This document shows, piece after piece, positions 1-18,000 of a DNA stretch of 64,000 nt. The notes under the pieces are model-generated. The model searched no databases. It saw only the letters and a program-made list of their open reading frames with translations, and was not told where the DNA came from. The position numbers and the translations under genes were made by a program. Location: contig NC_088776.1 in assembly GCF_954871325.1 (NCBI RefSeq), positions 11,966,052 through 12,030,051 of the forward strand, written 5' to 3'. Position 1 is the stretch's first letter; every line of letters starts with the position of its first letter. Source of the DNA: Gordionus sp. m RMFG-2023 (taxonomy: Eukaryota; Nematomorpha; Gordioida; Chordodea; Parachordodidae).

Positions 1-2832
<2,832 letters not shown>

Positions 2833-2863
2833 ATCATGAAAATTTCTCTTAATACTAAATTAC

Positions 2864-2869
2864 AATAAA
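2864..2869 (+). promoter_or_regulatory. AATAAA polyadenylation signal of AHCYL
   Basis: A canonical AATAAA lies 32 nt after the AHCYL stop codon. Position and sequence fit a cleavage/polyadenylation signal, but AT-rich DNA gives chance matches. Confidence 0.4.
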
Positions 2870-5693
2870 AATGCATTGACTCTGATTCATTGATTATATA
2901 AATTTAATGTTTATAAAACCACAGATATTGATCAAATGATATAATTACTCCACACAAATACAAACGTTATGGGCCAGTCATCCTTTATTTAATATATTCT
3001 TTTCTTTTTTAAAAATAAAATAATTTTTAATTTTTAGGCAAAACAATGGATAGTTCATTTAATAAATTTTTACATTTGTCCCAATTATACTATTATAACT
3101 ATTTATTGAATTAATTTTAAAAAATTTGTAATATAGTTAAGACTTGTTTTTTTATAGCATTTCCAACTAGACCTCTATTATATTTATTATTATACAAAAC
3201 ACATCTTTTTTAACCCTAATCCCATGGTATGAACTTATTATATCAATCTTTTTGTTTCTAACAATTAAGATATTTTTATTGTTTTTCTTGAATCAATTAT
3301 TACCTCCTAAATTATTTAATAATGCATCAGTCATACAAATCCTTAACATACTTTCTTTTAAATCGTATATACCTCGATGTATATTATGTCCTATTTTTTG
3401 CTTATTCTTATTTATATATTCACTCATTTTAAATTATCAACTGAATTAGTTACCGATATAATATTTTGATTAACTATAGTACTCCCAAGAACGATGCCAC
3501 TATCTTAACGAAAGGCAATTCGTGCGTTAAATATTTCGTCGTTTTTAAAAAATTTCGATTCTAATTACACATTTGCTTCATATATAATTTATTATTATAT
3601 TATAATTATATATATTTTTTATAACATTATATATTGATATTATTTAATTTATTCGTGCACGAACATCATTATAAAATTTAAAAAAATCAAAGTTGTTTGA
3701 ATACCATATTTAAAATATTGCATTGATAGGATTAATCTTTACTTTAAGACATGATAAATACTGGATGTGTTTTTTTTAAATTAAAACTTGTCTTAAATTT
3801 TATTTAGAATCAGACAGCATCATTATTGTTCCAAAAAGGTGAACTAATACTTATATTATGTTTAGTTAGATGACTAGCTTAAAATATTTTTTTTTCATCG
3901 ATTCCTAATAGAATAAATGCCTATTGGTTGCATTAACCAAGTTTAGGGCTTAAAGGTTTGATATGAAGTAAGGCTATTTATAACAGATGATTAGAGTATC
4001 CTACATTTCAAAAAGACTGTCATTTGCCATTTGTCACTTATATTTTTATTTGATATCCCCTCACCCAATCCACATCGAAGATGGTTAGTTTGGTTGTATA
4101 TATCGTCTTCCATAGGAAATCACTTAGCCTTGATCATGGGTAATTCAGTGTCGATATGCTTATATTTGGCTGTTTGCCAATTTTATTTGTAAAAAACAAT
4201 GGCTGCGGAGAGGCGGAAGTTAAATATACATTTATTGATAATTTAACCAAAACTAGGTATCACTTTCTGAAAACCTTAAGAGGCGTGGAGCTTACTTTCG
4301 TAAAAAATCAAGCCGTTAACTTAGGTCAACACGGATCAGCTAAACATAAAGATCTTTTTGATTTTACTATACTAGAAAGTTCGAGATAAGTTCTGATGAT
4401 GGCAGAGGTCGTCTGTAGATCTTTCGTTTATTTTACCAAAATTAGGTATGGGTGAGACCTGAGTTGACTATTAGTGTTACTATCGTGGGTGTACCCCCTA
4501 TCAATTCTTTTTTGGTTTTTAGCCCTCGAGGAGGAAATAAAGAAAAATTAGTTTTTTGATTGTTAGGATTGAGAGTCGATTTAATAATCAAGAAATAGGC
4601 CAAATAAAAAAAAATCTTATCCGGTTCTTCGGTGTCCTTTTGGCATTGAATCATTTTTTAATGATTGACGAATAATTAAATCATTAAGATATTCCAAATA
4701 AAAGTTTTAAAAAATTCTTTAAATTCTAGTATTGTCAAGTGTGAAGATTCGACCGAATTTAAGAATAAACAATTTGTCAAATTTAATCTTAAATTCCATA
4801 TCATTGCAGGAGGTTTAATAATTCATTAAAATATTTCTTAATTTGTATAATAAGTATCGGTAGTATAATATTTGTGACATTATTTTTTATATAATATAAA
4901 GAATTTATTCATATTCGTAATAAATAAAATCTATTATATATATTTATATATCATATTTTTGATAAAAAAATATTTACCCCTCTTCTTCTCTGCCAAAATT
5001 TCAAGCAATATACCACTGGTTACTATATATTAGATAATTAGAGTAGCTACAAGTTAATATTTTTAGGAAATAACATTTTTTCTTAAACATGATCAGACAT
5101 GATGCTGGTTCGGTAAAATCAAATATAAGCCTTAAGGTTTACTGATATATTATATCTTAGGACAATAACATGCAATGTTTTAATATAATTTTTATAAAAA
5201 TGCAAAATATTGATAAATTAATCTTTATATATAAAGGAATTATTAATATTGAAATAACAGCTGTGGCATAGATGATTAGATTTGAGTGAGGCCAGGAAAT
5301 CTCTAATTCTCTCTTCGACATGAAAATTATAGTTTATCTGAAACGAACTTAACCTCTTGACATTAATTTTATTTAACTATTTTTGACATCTGACATGGGA
5401 TAGATCTGCAATATATTTTTCAGAGCATTACTTCCTAGGTAGTTGATAAAAAATGTTTTGGAGATTGGGGAAAAGAGTTAAATAGGAGCATTTAGCCTCC
5501 AATTTTTCTCACTCATTCCTATGCTGAATATATAATGCGATATCTGTTAGCTACTTTATTGATCACGATCAAAAAATTGCTCTTCGGATGGACTGTTTGA
5601 CCTCAGTTAGTATTGTTAAACTGCCTGATTTCGGCGAATTTAAAACGGCATGATTACGATTTTCGTTAAAATAATATTATGTAAGCTTCGAGA
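2870..5693. other. Intergenic stretch between AHCYL and RFC2
   Basis: AT-rich DNA with no supported gene. An open frame at 4156-4389 has better-than-background codon texture and is followed by similar non-random sequence to about 4620, but the translation resembles nothing I know. It may be decayed repeat sequence. A stray hAT-type terminus (TAGTATTGTTAAACTGCC) is at about 5616. Confidence 0.4.
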
Positions 5694-5872
5694 TAGTGTT
5701 CTTAAACGGCTCTTTTTGAGCCGATTTTTAAAAACGGCTATCAATATTTTGAACAGAAAAAATATTGCCCAGACCTCGAGATTTCGATAATATGTCTAGA
5801 CCTTTGTTCCTTCTATGAACAAAATCTTAAATCTTGCGTAATATTTTTCTGGATAAAATATTGAGACTAGCC
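5694..5872. mobile_element. Partial MITE of the TAGTGTTGTTAAAC hAT-type family
   Basis: Begins TAGTGTTCTTAAACGGCTC and continues with the family's body (GAGCCGATTTTTAAAAACGG, then AAAAATATTGCC, then TTGTTCCTTCTATGAAC). The right terminal repeat after TATTGAGACTAGCC is missing. It lies just upstream of RFC2 exon 1. Confidence 0.7.
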
Positions 5873-6067
5873 TCACTCTATCTAATGCAACTGTTATCAT
5901 AATCTGATTACTTTTTTATTATACAAGAATAATTCACGTGTGCTTTTTTATATAAAAATAATGGTCTCTCTAATAAACATTATAATTTATCTATGTCAAT
6001 GAATGTCAGTTATCAAATAAATGTCGCACATATTGTTATATCTTACTATGATTTCGTTAGTATTTAA

Positions 6068-9000
6068 ATGATAATATCCAGAGGGATTTTTGAATATGGA
6101 TATAGAAATTCTAAAACATCAATCAGAGCTTCCATGGTAATAAATATGTCTATTCTTATAAATAAATATATGGATATTAGGATCGAAAAATATAGACCTA
6201 TTTATCTTAAAGATATAGTTGGAAATGAAAAGGCTATATCTAGATTTTCTGTACGATATCATCTTCATTTGTTGTTTTTATATGTATATGTAATAGGTAT
6301 TTGCAAAAGACGGAAATCTGCCTAATATCATATTATCAGTAATTAATAACATCTTTCAAACTCATTATTATTATTAGGGACCACCAGGTACTGGAAAAAC
6401 ATCAAGTATTCTTTGTTTAGCTAGCGAAATGTTGGGATCTTCATATAAAAATGCAGTATTGGAATTAAACGCATCCAATGATAGGTTAATAGATAAATAT
6501 ATTTCATAAAAACATTGTAAATATATTCCTTTACCACTATGCTTAGTATTTAAGTTAATATTGTATTAATTTTTAAAAAATTATCTATCATCTTATATCC
6601 TTTACACACTATTTAATATTACTCTAAAATTTACCCTTTTGGAGCTTGTATAATTTCTGATGATCCTACTTGTATTATGATTTTTTTGTAAGTCATCAGA
6701 TGTGGGTCAAATTTCTATCTCAGATAAAATCTGCTTATTTACTCTTACTTCTTATCTTATTTAAGAGGCAGCAATGGATAATGCTAAATTTTAGTGTTTT
6801 CTTTAATCATGATGGAGAAAATTAAATTGAAAGGCCAATGATAGTTATCTCCCAAGGGAGTAAATAGAATAAAATGATAGTTGCCCTCTGAGTGGATAAA
6901 TATATTTTATTCATTATAAATGTATTTTACATATAATGTAAAATACATTTATAATGAAAAAAATGTAAAATACATTTATAATGAATAAAATATATTTACC
7001 CCCTTATTAATAATTTTTCTCCTTAGTTATCATTAGTAAATATGAAATTAGCTCTCTTGATGATAATTTTGCACCCTCAGTGGGTAAATTGAATAAATAT
7101 TGAAAAGATGAAATTAGCTGCCCTCTCAGTGGGTAAATACAATAAATATAGAAAAAATAATGTTAGATTTCTTGGTGATAATATAAACCCCCTCACTGGG
7201 TAAATAGAATAAATATAGAAATATAAAATTAGCTCCTTTGGTGATAATATTTACCCTCTCAGTGAGTAGATAAAATAAATATAAAAAAAATAAAATTAGC
7301 TCCCTTGGTGATAATATTTACCCTCTCAGTGAGTAGATAAAATAAATATTAAAAAAATAAAATTAGCTCCCTAAGTTATATTTGCCCTCTCAATGAATAA
7401 TAAAAGAATATTTTAAAAATATGAAATTAGCTCCCTTGGTTATAATATTTAAAGAATAATATAATTATATTTGAAATTGTTCAGAATTTTTGTCATCAGA
7501 CATTATTTTTCCAAATGATAATGTATTAGGCCTGGATTTGAAAAATAAATTTCCATTAAATATTTAATTGATTTAATTAAAATTTTTAAATCTAATTTAT
7601 AGATAAATAAGCAAAAGAAAACCCAAATGGTTAATTTTCTTATTATAACAAAAATAGGTTATAAATATATTTTATGAGTTTTTATAATCATTTATTTATA
7701 AATTTAAAATTTTTTTTGCTGTTAATAGAAGCCTACCTTAAAACAGGATATTTTATGTTAACATATTTATATTGACATCTACTCATTCATAATTTACACC
7801 TATTTATAGTAAACTATTAAAATTATAGTCTGAACCTATCTACTAATAATAGATCAATTATATATTTTGACATTTTTTTTATTTGATAAAAAACAAATAA
7901 GATAAAATATACATTTTGACATATTTTTATTATATAAAAAACAATAAGATCATATATACATTTTGACATTAGACAAAAGTTAAATCAAATATATATTTAA
8001 ACTTTTTTATTAGATAATTTAAATACAAAATTTTTTTTGATTATTGTCAATAGTAGTATTGTTAAATGGCAACTCAATATTATCCAGAAAAATATTAAGC
8101 AAGTCTGAAGATTTTGGTCTTATATGACATAAAAGTTTGGACATCTCTTAGCTCAATCTCGAAATTTAGGCAATATTTTTCTCTCTAAAATAGTGAGTTA
8201 GCTGTTTTAAAAATCGGCTCAAATTGAGCCGTTTAACAACACTAGTCAATAGGACATCCAAATCTTTGAGGCTTCTACATATTTTTTTTATATATAAAAA
8301 TAAAATTATTTACAGGAATCTTGATATGATAATTATTCTGAATTTTCACTTATATTTAATTTTTTTTCAATCACTTATGACATTAACAAGTTTTATTGGT
8401 TCCTGAAAATACAAATCTATATAAAATATTTTTAACTACACTATTTTCATAATTAATCTGAATTTAATCTTTCATAAAATAATTTTTCTTTATTAAAAAT
8501 ATTTAATTATTATTATCATCATGCAAAATCAAAAAACAAAGTAATATTTTTGGCATGCAGGGGGTAACTATCCTTTGTGAAATCATTAATTGTTTAATTT
8601 TAATATCATTATTATTGTTAAATTCGAAGTTTTGAATGAGAGAAATTGATCTCAATTCAAATTTAATTAATAATTCAAGAATTGAGTATAGTAAATAAAT
8701 TTATTAAAATATATAGTTACTCAAATAATCATTATAGAATAAAATAATTCAAACTAAAAATATATAACTTTTTTCTTTTTTTTTCTTAATTATTACATTT
8801 TCTATCTCACTATTTATACTAATTTAAACGCTAAAATTTACATATCAGTCTAACACTTTATCTTTTTACAATTCAATTTCGTTAGCTCTAATAATTAAAA
8901 TTTGCATATTATAAAAATCCTTCAAATATAATATAATAAATTAATATCTTTATCAAGCAATTACGACAATAATTAGTTAAAGATACATTGATACCAGGAT

Positions 9001-12000
9001 GTGAACCCTTCCATAAGGACCCGGCGTCTAGGTTCAGGAATTTTATTTTAAAAAAGGTTCAGGGTTTGTAGAACATAAAGAAATGACCCAAAATTACAAT
9101 TTTTTAAATATATTTATTTTACATACACAATATAAATACACATAATATAAACACACATACATAATTTACAAGTAAAAAATTTAAAAATAATTTATATTTA
9201 ATTTCACCAATCATAACATCTTCGAAAATATTGTCTGAGATATTCACGCAGATCTGACAATATATATTTCAAAAAAAAAATTGTGCGTTCTACGCTGACC
9301 TAAAATACATAGCTATCTTTATAAACTATTGTATGTGTCGCCGATACACCCATGACGATTTTGAATAGAATGTAGTTCTGGATATATTGAAGAAATTTCA
9401 ATCCTGAATTTTTAAATATTATTAACCTGTAAGAACTTTTCGATTAAAGATGATAGGTATTGGCAGTTCCTCCTTTATGGAAGTATAAAAACCAGAAAAT
9501 TTTGAAAAATGCAAAGAAAAATGATTCCACGAAATTTTTTTTGACCTTTAGAACCTTCCACTCTTAAAAAGGGTCCTGGTTTGGGTTCAGCAAATAAAGG
9601 AAACTCCCTGATTGATGACACTTTTCAACTAATACTAAAACAGTATTTCTGATACTACCAATACTAAAAATGATTATTATATGTTATATTAACTAAAACA
9701 AGTGAAGCTATAATATATTTCATTAATATTGTACATTTTTTATTTATCAATTCTATATATAAAATTAAAATATACATTAAATCTTTTTAATAAAAACAAA
9801 TTTTTACATCAAGGAGATTCTTTTGGTGTGAACTATGGGTTCTGGTGGAAACCCTATATAAAATCTTGATTATTTGGGATGAATATAATATTTCTTTACA
9901 ATATATCGAAAATGAAACTTGATTTTATATAATTGTTTAATGCATAACATAGGGGCATCGATGTTGTCAGGAATAAAATAAAAATGTTTGCTCAAAAAAA
10001 ATTATCCCTACCCATTGGCAAACACAAGATCATACTTTTAGACGAGGCAGATAGGTTCACTATTAATATTTTTCCGAAGTAAATATTTTTTTAAACAGCA
10101 TGACGGAAGGGGCTCAACAAGCTCTCAGAAGAACGATGGAAATATACTCAACTACCACTCGCTTTGCATTAGCTTGCAATATATCGGAGAAAATAATAGG
10201 TTTAATATCAATTAAAAGATTTATTTACATAATTAGAGTTAAAATGATTTCACATTTCTTCTTTTGATCCTAGTGTTATAATTCCATTTGGGTCAAAATC
10301 CTATCCTTGGGGACCCCTTGAAAATATATTTATATAAATTATATATTCATTTCTATCAGATATAATTGTTGAAATAATCCAAGTAGAATTACGAAAAACT
10401 TGGTTGGAACTTTTAATAATTTTAGGTTCCGGTTCTATAAAAAATATAAAGTTCTGCTTTTAGAACCAGCAAATATCAATAATATAAAACATAATTAAAT
10501 AAAATCGGCACGTTGATTTTTTAAAATTTTATCATATAATTAAAATACCATTTAAAATGGTTTTCAGACAATTTGTCTTAGCGGCGATTAAATAGGGTAA
10601 TGAAGCATAGTTTCTATAAATTATTTGGTAACATCGCAGATGATCCTTGTATAAAAAATCATCATTTTTTGAATAGAAGCTATGGCTCAAAGGGTTAGAG
10701 ATCTGTAGTGCAGAAGGTAAGCAAGCTATTTCGACCCAAGTTCGATCTTCGATGTGACCTATTTTTTCTGAAACCAACTTTAAGCATGTAGTTTAGATGA
10801 AAGAAATAGGGTTAATATTAATGTGTATATTGTTTAATAAAATTGGTCGTTTAATAAATCGCTATATTTTTGGAGCCCTGCAAATCAGGCTCTGGCCGAA
10901 AAAAATTGGACTGGGTTCAAGCTTAAATTTTTATTTGAAAAATAGGACATAGCTCTGGCAATAATAATAAAAATAAAGAAAATTTATATTTTCCCTTCTT
11001 TTATTAAAATAAAATGATAACTATAATTTCTCTTTGATAATGACAAAGCAATTCATGATTTTAACTTAATAAGAATGACTAGTTTATATTTTTAATGAAA
11101 AATTTCAGGCCGTCCTACAAAATTAATTTTGTGGAACTCAAATATATTAGCCTCGACACTATGAAGTATGAATCATTACCCGATAAAATAATCTAAAGTA
11201 TGAAAATGTTCTTTCAACACTGGCCCGAAAAATATTTTTTCACAATTCGATATGTATGTGATGAACCAAAAATCAACTAATTTTTTTAAATGTTAAGAAT
11301 CGCTTCTTTTAGTTATTATTTTATTCATTTTCAGCTCTTGATTGAAATATTTCTAAATTATCTTCACAGGACAGTGACGAAGCGTCAAGTTTACTACTAG
11401 GGAAGTAATTGAAAATTTTATTTTTATTTATTAGTCAAACCATAAAAAAATTAAAATATATAAATTAGTAGAATTCGTCTTTGTTTTTGAGTAAAATGAT
11501 CAAATATGGAATTATAAAAGTTATTGCAAGAATTTGAATTTTTTGATAAGTTTTTTCAATCGAAATCAAAAATAAATTTATAATTTTTTTTTTATAAACT
11601 TATAATTTATTCATTAAAAGTTAGCGGAATATCTATAAAATTATTTTACAAAATTCTAAATAAATTTATTTGCTTAAAATAATTTTGTGCATTAATGGTA
11701 TTGTTTATAATTAATGGGCGTCATGGTTAAGCAAGGATTTATAAATTCCTTTGCATGATACAAATATTCTTTACAATCTTGAACTGATATCTATATATAT
11801 AAATATAGTTTTAATATTATATATATATTTTTTATTCTAATATTTTTATAATATATATTTATTTAAATTTATATGCTCATACATGTGGTGAGATAAAATT
11901 TGCATTTAAATATTTTTATTTTTTAGATAAAAAAGCGTTAAATAAAAGTATATCAAAATGTATCTTAAAAGTATCATTAACAGACACTGTTCTCTGATAA

Positions 12001-15000
12001 TCTTGAAAAAATTTTATTTAAAAAAAGTAAGGGAAAAATATATTATATAAAAAATTATTTTCTTCCCCAATGCTTATTTTTTAAACGTAAAATTAGACAT
12101 TACAATTACCATGATATAATTGCTTCCCACATTTTTTTTAACGTAGTAAATATAAAAGTAAATTTTTTAACATAAATATAATTCTTTTAATGTAGTAAAA
12201 ATAATATTAATATTTTTAACGTTGTAAAAATTATATTAATTTTTATTACGAAGTCAGATTAGTTTTTTTTAACATATAAAGATTATATTAAGTTTATTTA
12301 AGAATTTTGTAGGAAAAATTTCAAGTGAAGCAATGCCTCTCTTGCTTCTATGGAAACTTAGTCACTGTTAAGGGATGACCGAGTATTTTTTTAATTCATC
12401 GATAAATTCGATCTGGCTCTAAAATCTAGACATGTCGCCTCTTCTCTATTTAAATAAATAAAAAATTTAAATAGTAATATTTATTTCAAATTATTTAAAT
12501 ATATTTACCGTAATATGTATGATTAATTTGATAAAAATTTGAAGGGACGAAAGATAATAAATTAATGCTTTGTAATTTAAAATAAATTATGATTTTATAC
12601 TAAAATATATAATCATTATAATAATAAGATATTATTACATTATTAGTAAAATAATTTAATAAAATAAAATAGATTAATTATACATTAATATAAATTTAGC
12701 GCTAACATTATAATAATGTGCAACAAAATGGCCAAAGTCTATACTATGCATAGGATGTTCAATTACGGCGTTTCGGATATTGAAAAAATAAAGCTGAGAT
12801 AATTGTATTTTACTATGTTTATGGCTAATCGTTGGCGTAGGTAGAATCCCTCGTTGGGATCCTCGGTCCTAGCAGAGATCCGTTTTTTAGCTCTTTAAAG
12901 AAGTCTAGGGCATGAGAGCCGAACGACGTTAAGGTAGTGGCGATTAATGGTAGGAATGTATAATTGGCGGGAAGAGATGGCGAATATTTAGCTAATTTAT
13001 TCACCTCGGCATCTAGTATGGCATCTCTATTTATATTGGAAGGGCAAGAGAATAGATGCATGAGAAATCCCAGGTTAGGAATTCCCCCCTCTTCCAAGGG
13101 ATCATAGTCGAACTATCGGGCCGCTTACCATCTGAATTGTAAAGGCCAGTAGGTTCGAGGGTTGATGGGATGCCGGCGGATTTTAAGGCCCTAGCAATGG
13201 TATCATTGCATTTTGAATGCCTAATGAATCTGCCTTTACAGCGCTTGCAGTGTAGAGAGTGATGGCCTTTGGAGTTGACCGACGTTTGACAGAGGAACAG
13301 TTATAAGGTATTACCATATCGCAATTCAGTCTAAGACCGATGGCGTGACGTAACTCATCATTGCTTAGGAGCTGGTAAAGGTTTCGGGATGGGAAGGCTT
13401 CAAGAAATTCGTATCCACTACCTTCGGAAATGGAGAAGAGTAGAGAATGGTCCTCTGGTTGGCTCCTCGATTTAAGGAATGCAACGGAGTTGCCAACTAG
13501 AGGTTTATCCCAATCCTTCTGTAATGCCGACGATGGAGTATCGACTCATGAGAGGAACTTCCATAGATCAATTGCCTGTTGGAGTAAGGGGTCAGGATGT
13601 TTTGTTAGCGTTTGAATGATGGGCTCGCAGGACAAGCGAGAGGATATGAACGCACTAACAGAAAGTAGGGAAGGTGACCTTATACCAATACCGCCGGATT
13701 TGGTTGGTAAGGTAGCCTGTAGCCATGATAACTCCCCAAATTTTTGAGTATATTTTCTATTAGGCGTTTAATCTCCAGTTCATGTGAAGCGAGGTTGACG
13801 TTATATTGAAAGATCCGAGACGCTCTAAGTGTATATAAAATTCTTGGAATTAAAAGGTAGTTCTTTAATAAGAAGAAAGCTTGGTGAGCTGGGAGGCGAG
13901 ATAGTGTATCTCGCATAAGGGATATCTCTCGTAGGATATCGGCAAAGAACTTGACAAAGGACTCGTCTTTACCTACTGGAGATCCGAGATGTGTTAAAAC
14001 GTTCAATGGTGTATGATTGAACATAGTATCGTGGTTAAGGTCAATGATTCCAAGAGGACAATATTCGCTTTTGTCTTGATTAACTCGAAGTCCCAAACTT
14101 TTCTCGCTGGATTTTATTATTTGGATTGCCTTCGTGACTTCAGTCGGTGGGCCGCCTAGTATGCCATCGTCGATATACCAGTTATGGAGATTTAGGTTGC
14201 ATTGGCCATTAATTTCTCGTATTAGATTATTAATGCCCAGACAGAACAAAAAGGAACCTAGAGGGTCACCTTGTTGTATACCTTCGTTAGAAGGAATCAA
14301 TCTATCTCCGAATTGAAGATGTGAGGGGTTAGCATAACAATCGAAAATAAATTGTGAGTATTCTGGGTAGAGGGTGAGAATAGGATTTAGAAAAGCACCA
14401 CGCCTTAGAGAGTTAAAGGCGTTGGGATCCGTTTGTAGGTACATCAGGGTCATGTGAAGGGATACCTCACATCCACTTTTTATGTTGACTCCTAATTGAT
14501 TCGGGAAAGGTGATTGGATATTGTGAACAATAATCTGCTAATTACAAGTTTGGCAGTTAATCGGCGCCAAGTGGTTCCAATAGCGATTGGGCGAATATCT
14601 TTATTGGGTTTATGGAGAGCGATGAGTTTAGCTCCGTATAGCAGTGGAATAATGGTGGGTGGTATGCCTCCAGTAAGCATACGGTTGATTAATTGGGTAA
14701 TTTTTTCTAGAACGTCACATTGTTGTGTTATGTAAGGTGCGGTTAGGCCTTGTAAGAATATTGGGTGAAACCCATCGAACCCAGGTGAGGAATCGCGTTT
14801 GAAGGAGAGAATAGCCTTTCCAACGTCGCTTGCGGTATAAGTGGCCGCAATTAGAGGAGTTTCAGGGTAAGTCGGTATTTCATTTTTAAAATCGTGTGAT
14901 TGGTGTTTTAGGAGAAGGGTCTGATAAGTTACTAAATCATAGGGAGCCAGTTTATTATCGGAGGTTGCCAGACGTATGGCGGATTTAACATTCAGGTTAT

Positions 15001-18000
15001 CCAATTTTTTAGATATTAGCCTGGTCTTGGTGAGCAGGTCATTTTTGTGATTTCTATTTTTATCTGTGTCGTCACTCGTAAAAGATGTGGTAATGTGATT
15101 GATGGGTAAGGGAGATATTAGCATCCTTAATTTGTTGGGTCAGGGATTTTTTTCTGGTAGGATCAGGAACTTGTAAGGTAGTAAAGGCAAATGACAGGGT
15201 GTCTAGCCAGTGTCTTACAGAAGAATAATTATTTAACAAGGAAGTCAAGTTTTTTGACAGGTGTCTCGCAACTTGAAGCCTTGCTCCTTTCGGTATTCGT
15301 GAAATTACAAATGGTTTTGGTGTCGTTAGAAATATTTCTACATTTGAGTCGGCTGGGTCAAACGTCGAAGCATTTGTGACAGTGAAGGTAGGGATTATTG
15401 GGTAAGTGAGCACATCAGTCAATGATGTGGGAATGGTGACTATGGGTTGTTTAGTTGTGAGGGCAAGGGCAGAGAAGGCATTAAGGGTTCTAGGAATTGC
15501 TGGTGATAAGATGGGTAGCCCAGATTGAGGACACTTTATTTTATGGTTACTATGAGATGGCAATATTGGTTACTTTAATAAGTTTATTGCATAATGGGCA
15601 GTTGCATTTGGTAGGTGCTGTGCTGAGGTCTGGTAGGCTCATGGATTAGGAATTTTTTTCATATTTAAGGTGAAGGTGAATATCATTATTGTTAAAAATC
15701 ACAGATGTATTTATGGATAAATCTATGTATTGTTCTGTAAATTAAAATTCATATAAGTAGAGTGTGAAGAAATTTTTGTTGACAGTTGTCATAAATTATA
15801 TAATCTATTTACTAATAAATTTAAAATTTTCTTTCTGGAATGATTTTATAATTTTCATTGTCCATCTTTAAATCAGTTTATTATATGTGATCATGATATG
15901 TAAGCTTTGATTGCAAAGATGGTTTTACAATGGGGTAATTTATCTATATCATTAGTAATGGCATTATTGTGTTGTGGGAATTGAGGTGAAGAGGGAGAAA
16001 TTCTAATGGTGAGTGGAACCAGAGTGTGTATACTTGAACACCAAGATGCAATAGAGTGGTATAATATGCCTCAAGGAGGGAAAACCTTTAAGGTTAAAAT
16101 TCACGGATATGTTTATGGCAAAATTTATATATTGTTCTTAAATTAAAGTTCAAAATTCATAAAAGTAGGATATGATGAAATTTTTGCTGACAAATGTCAT
16201 TAGATATATAATCCATTTACTGATAAATTTAAATTTTTCTATCTGGAATATTTCTATAATTTTTATTTTCTATCTTCAAATCAGTTTATTATATGTGATC
16301 ATGATATAAAAGCTTTGATTGCAAAAAAAAAGGTTTCATAAAGGGGTAATTGATCTATATCATTAGTGATAGTATTATTGTATTGTGGGAATTATGATGA
16401 AGAAGGAGAAATGCTGATGGTGAGTGGAACTAGAGTTTCTATACCAAATATATAATAATGAGATTTTTATTGCATCTCATCTTCAGGTTTGCAAGCTTTT
16501 ATATCATGATCACATATAATAAACTGATTTGAAGATAGAAAATAAAAATTATAGAAATATTCCAGATAGAAAAATTTAAATTTATCAGTAAATGGATTAT
16601 ATATTTAATGACATTTGTCAGCAATTAATTTTTTAAGTCCGGTTTCAGTCTGGTTCTTTTATTAAATTTTTTTCTTAAATATAAATACCATATATGATGT
16701 GAAAACTAGGGATCCAAAAGTGTGTTAACCATTATTATTTATCAACCTGAACCGTAAAAAAATTTGTCATCCAAATCTCTAAAAAGGTCCGTAAACCTGT
16801 TTCAACCTTTGACATCCTAACTGTTTTTAGATCATTATCAATCAATTTATGATTAGTCTATCATTATTAGTCTCGATTTTAAAATAAATATTTATATTAT
16901 GTTATAAATTATAAACTAGATATATTTATATGTGCAATATCAATAAAATAAACCTTAGTTGCTTTAGGTATAGGATTTAGTGATAATTTTTTTTAAAAAA
17001 GCCCCTTTTTATATATGCAAAAAAGTCCAAATCAGTTTTTAAAGGTTCAAGCAGAACTTTATGAACCGAACCTAAATCGTTAAGTGAAATGATCTTTACC
17101 TTCATTGAAGAAAATATTTGATAAATTTTTAAAGAACCTATTCAATCAAGGTGTGCAGTCATACGTTTTACCAGATTATCAGATGCCCAAATTCTCAATA
17201 AGCTTTTAGAAATATGCAAGAAAGAAGATTTGAGTTACTCGGAAGATGGTTTGGAAGCCGTCATTTATACAGCTCAAGGTGATATGCGGCAGGTATTTAA
17301 TTCATTTTTATGTTATGTAGCTTAAACACGGGCGTCCGGGTAGGAGTTTAGGGGCAAGATCCCCCAGCTTTTTTTGTGTCATATGACAGGTAATTTTTTA
17401 AAAGGTATATACATTCTGACCATTTATTGAAAATGAATTATATCAGAGACCTGCAGGCCCGGGTATACGGGCCTGGCCATATTTTAATTTTTTTAAATAT
17501 GCTTGGGGTAGCCCAAAAATTTTTTTAAAATACCTCGGCCATATATTTTAAAACCAAATATTGTACATCGCTATTATTAGCTATAAAAATTAAATGCATA
17601 ATATATTTTAAAAAAATCTTGGCCGGGTCTAAAATTTTTAATTTGGGCAGTGATATCTCTGAAGGTCTCTGATTTATATTGTACTAGAATATATTTTATG
17701 CATAATAATTAATTAATATTCAAAGCTGCATATTTATGGACCCCACTTTAAAATTGATGATTCTAGTATTAATAGTGAATGAAAAAAAATAGCAGAAAGA
17801 ATATAATCGAGACACTCAATTTTTTTTAAAATATCCCCTCCCTTTTCTAGCGAAAGTTATTACAGGGAATTAAAAATGTTTTATATTAAATCTGTCAAAT
17901 ATTATTTAAAGGCACTTAATAATCTTCAATCTACGAATGCTGGTTTTGGACATATTAATTCTGAAAACGTATTCAAGGTAATTATTCTATCTTATAAAAA

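Noticed and set aside
4156-4389. 77-codon open frame with fairly normal codon texture
   Set aside because: No recognised motif, no splice-compatible neighbours, no relative that I know. Left as unidentified, possibly repeat-derived.
9000-9640. Possible inverted-end element (GACCCGGCGTCTAGG... to ...GGGTCCTGGTTTGGG)
   Set aside because: Ends are only loosely complementary and no target duplication could be read.
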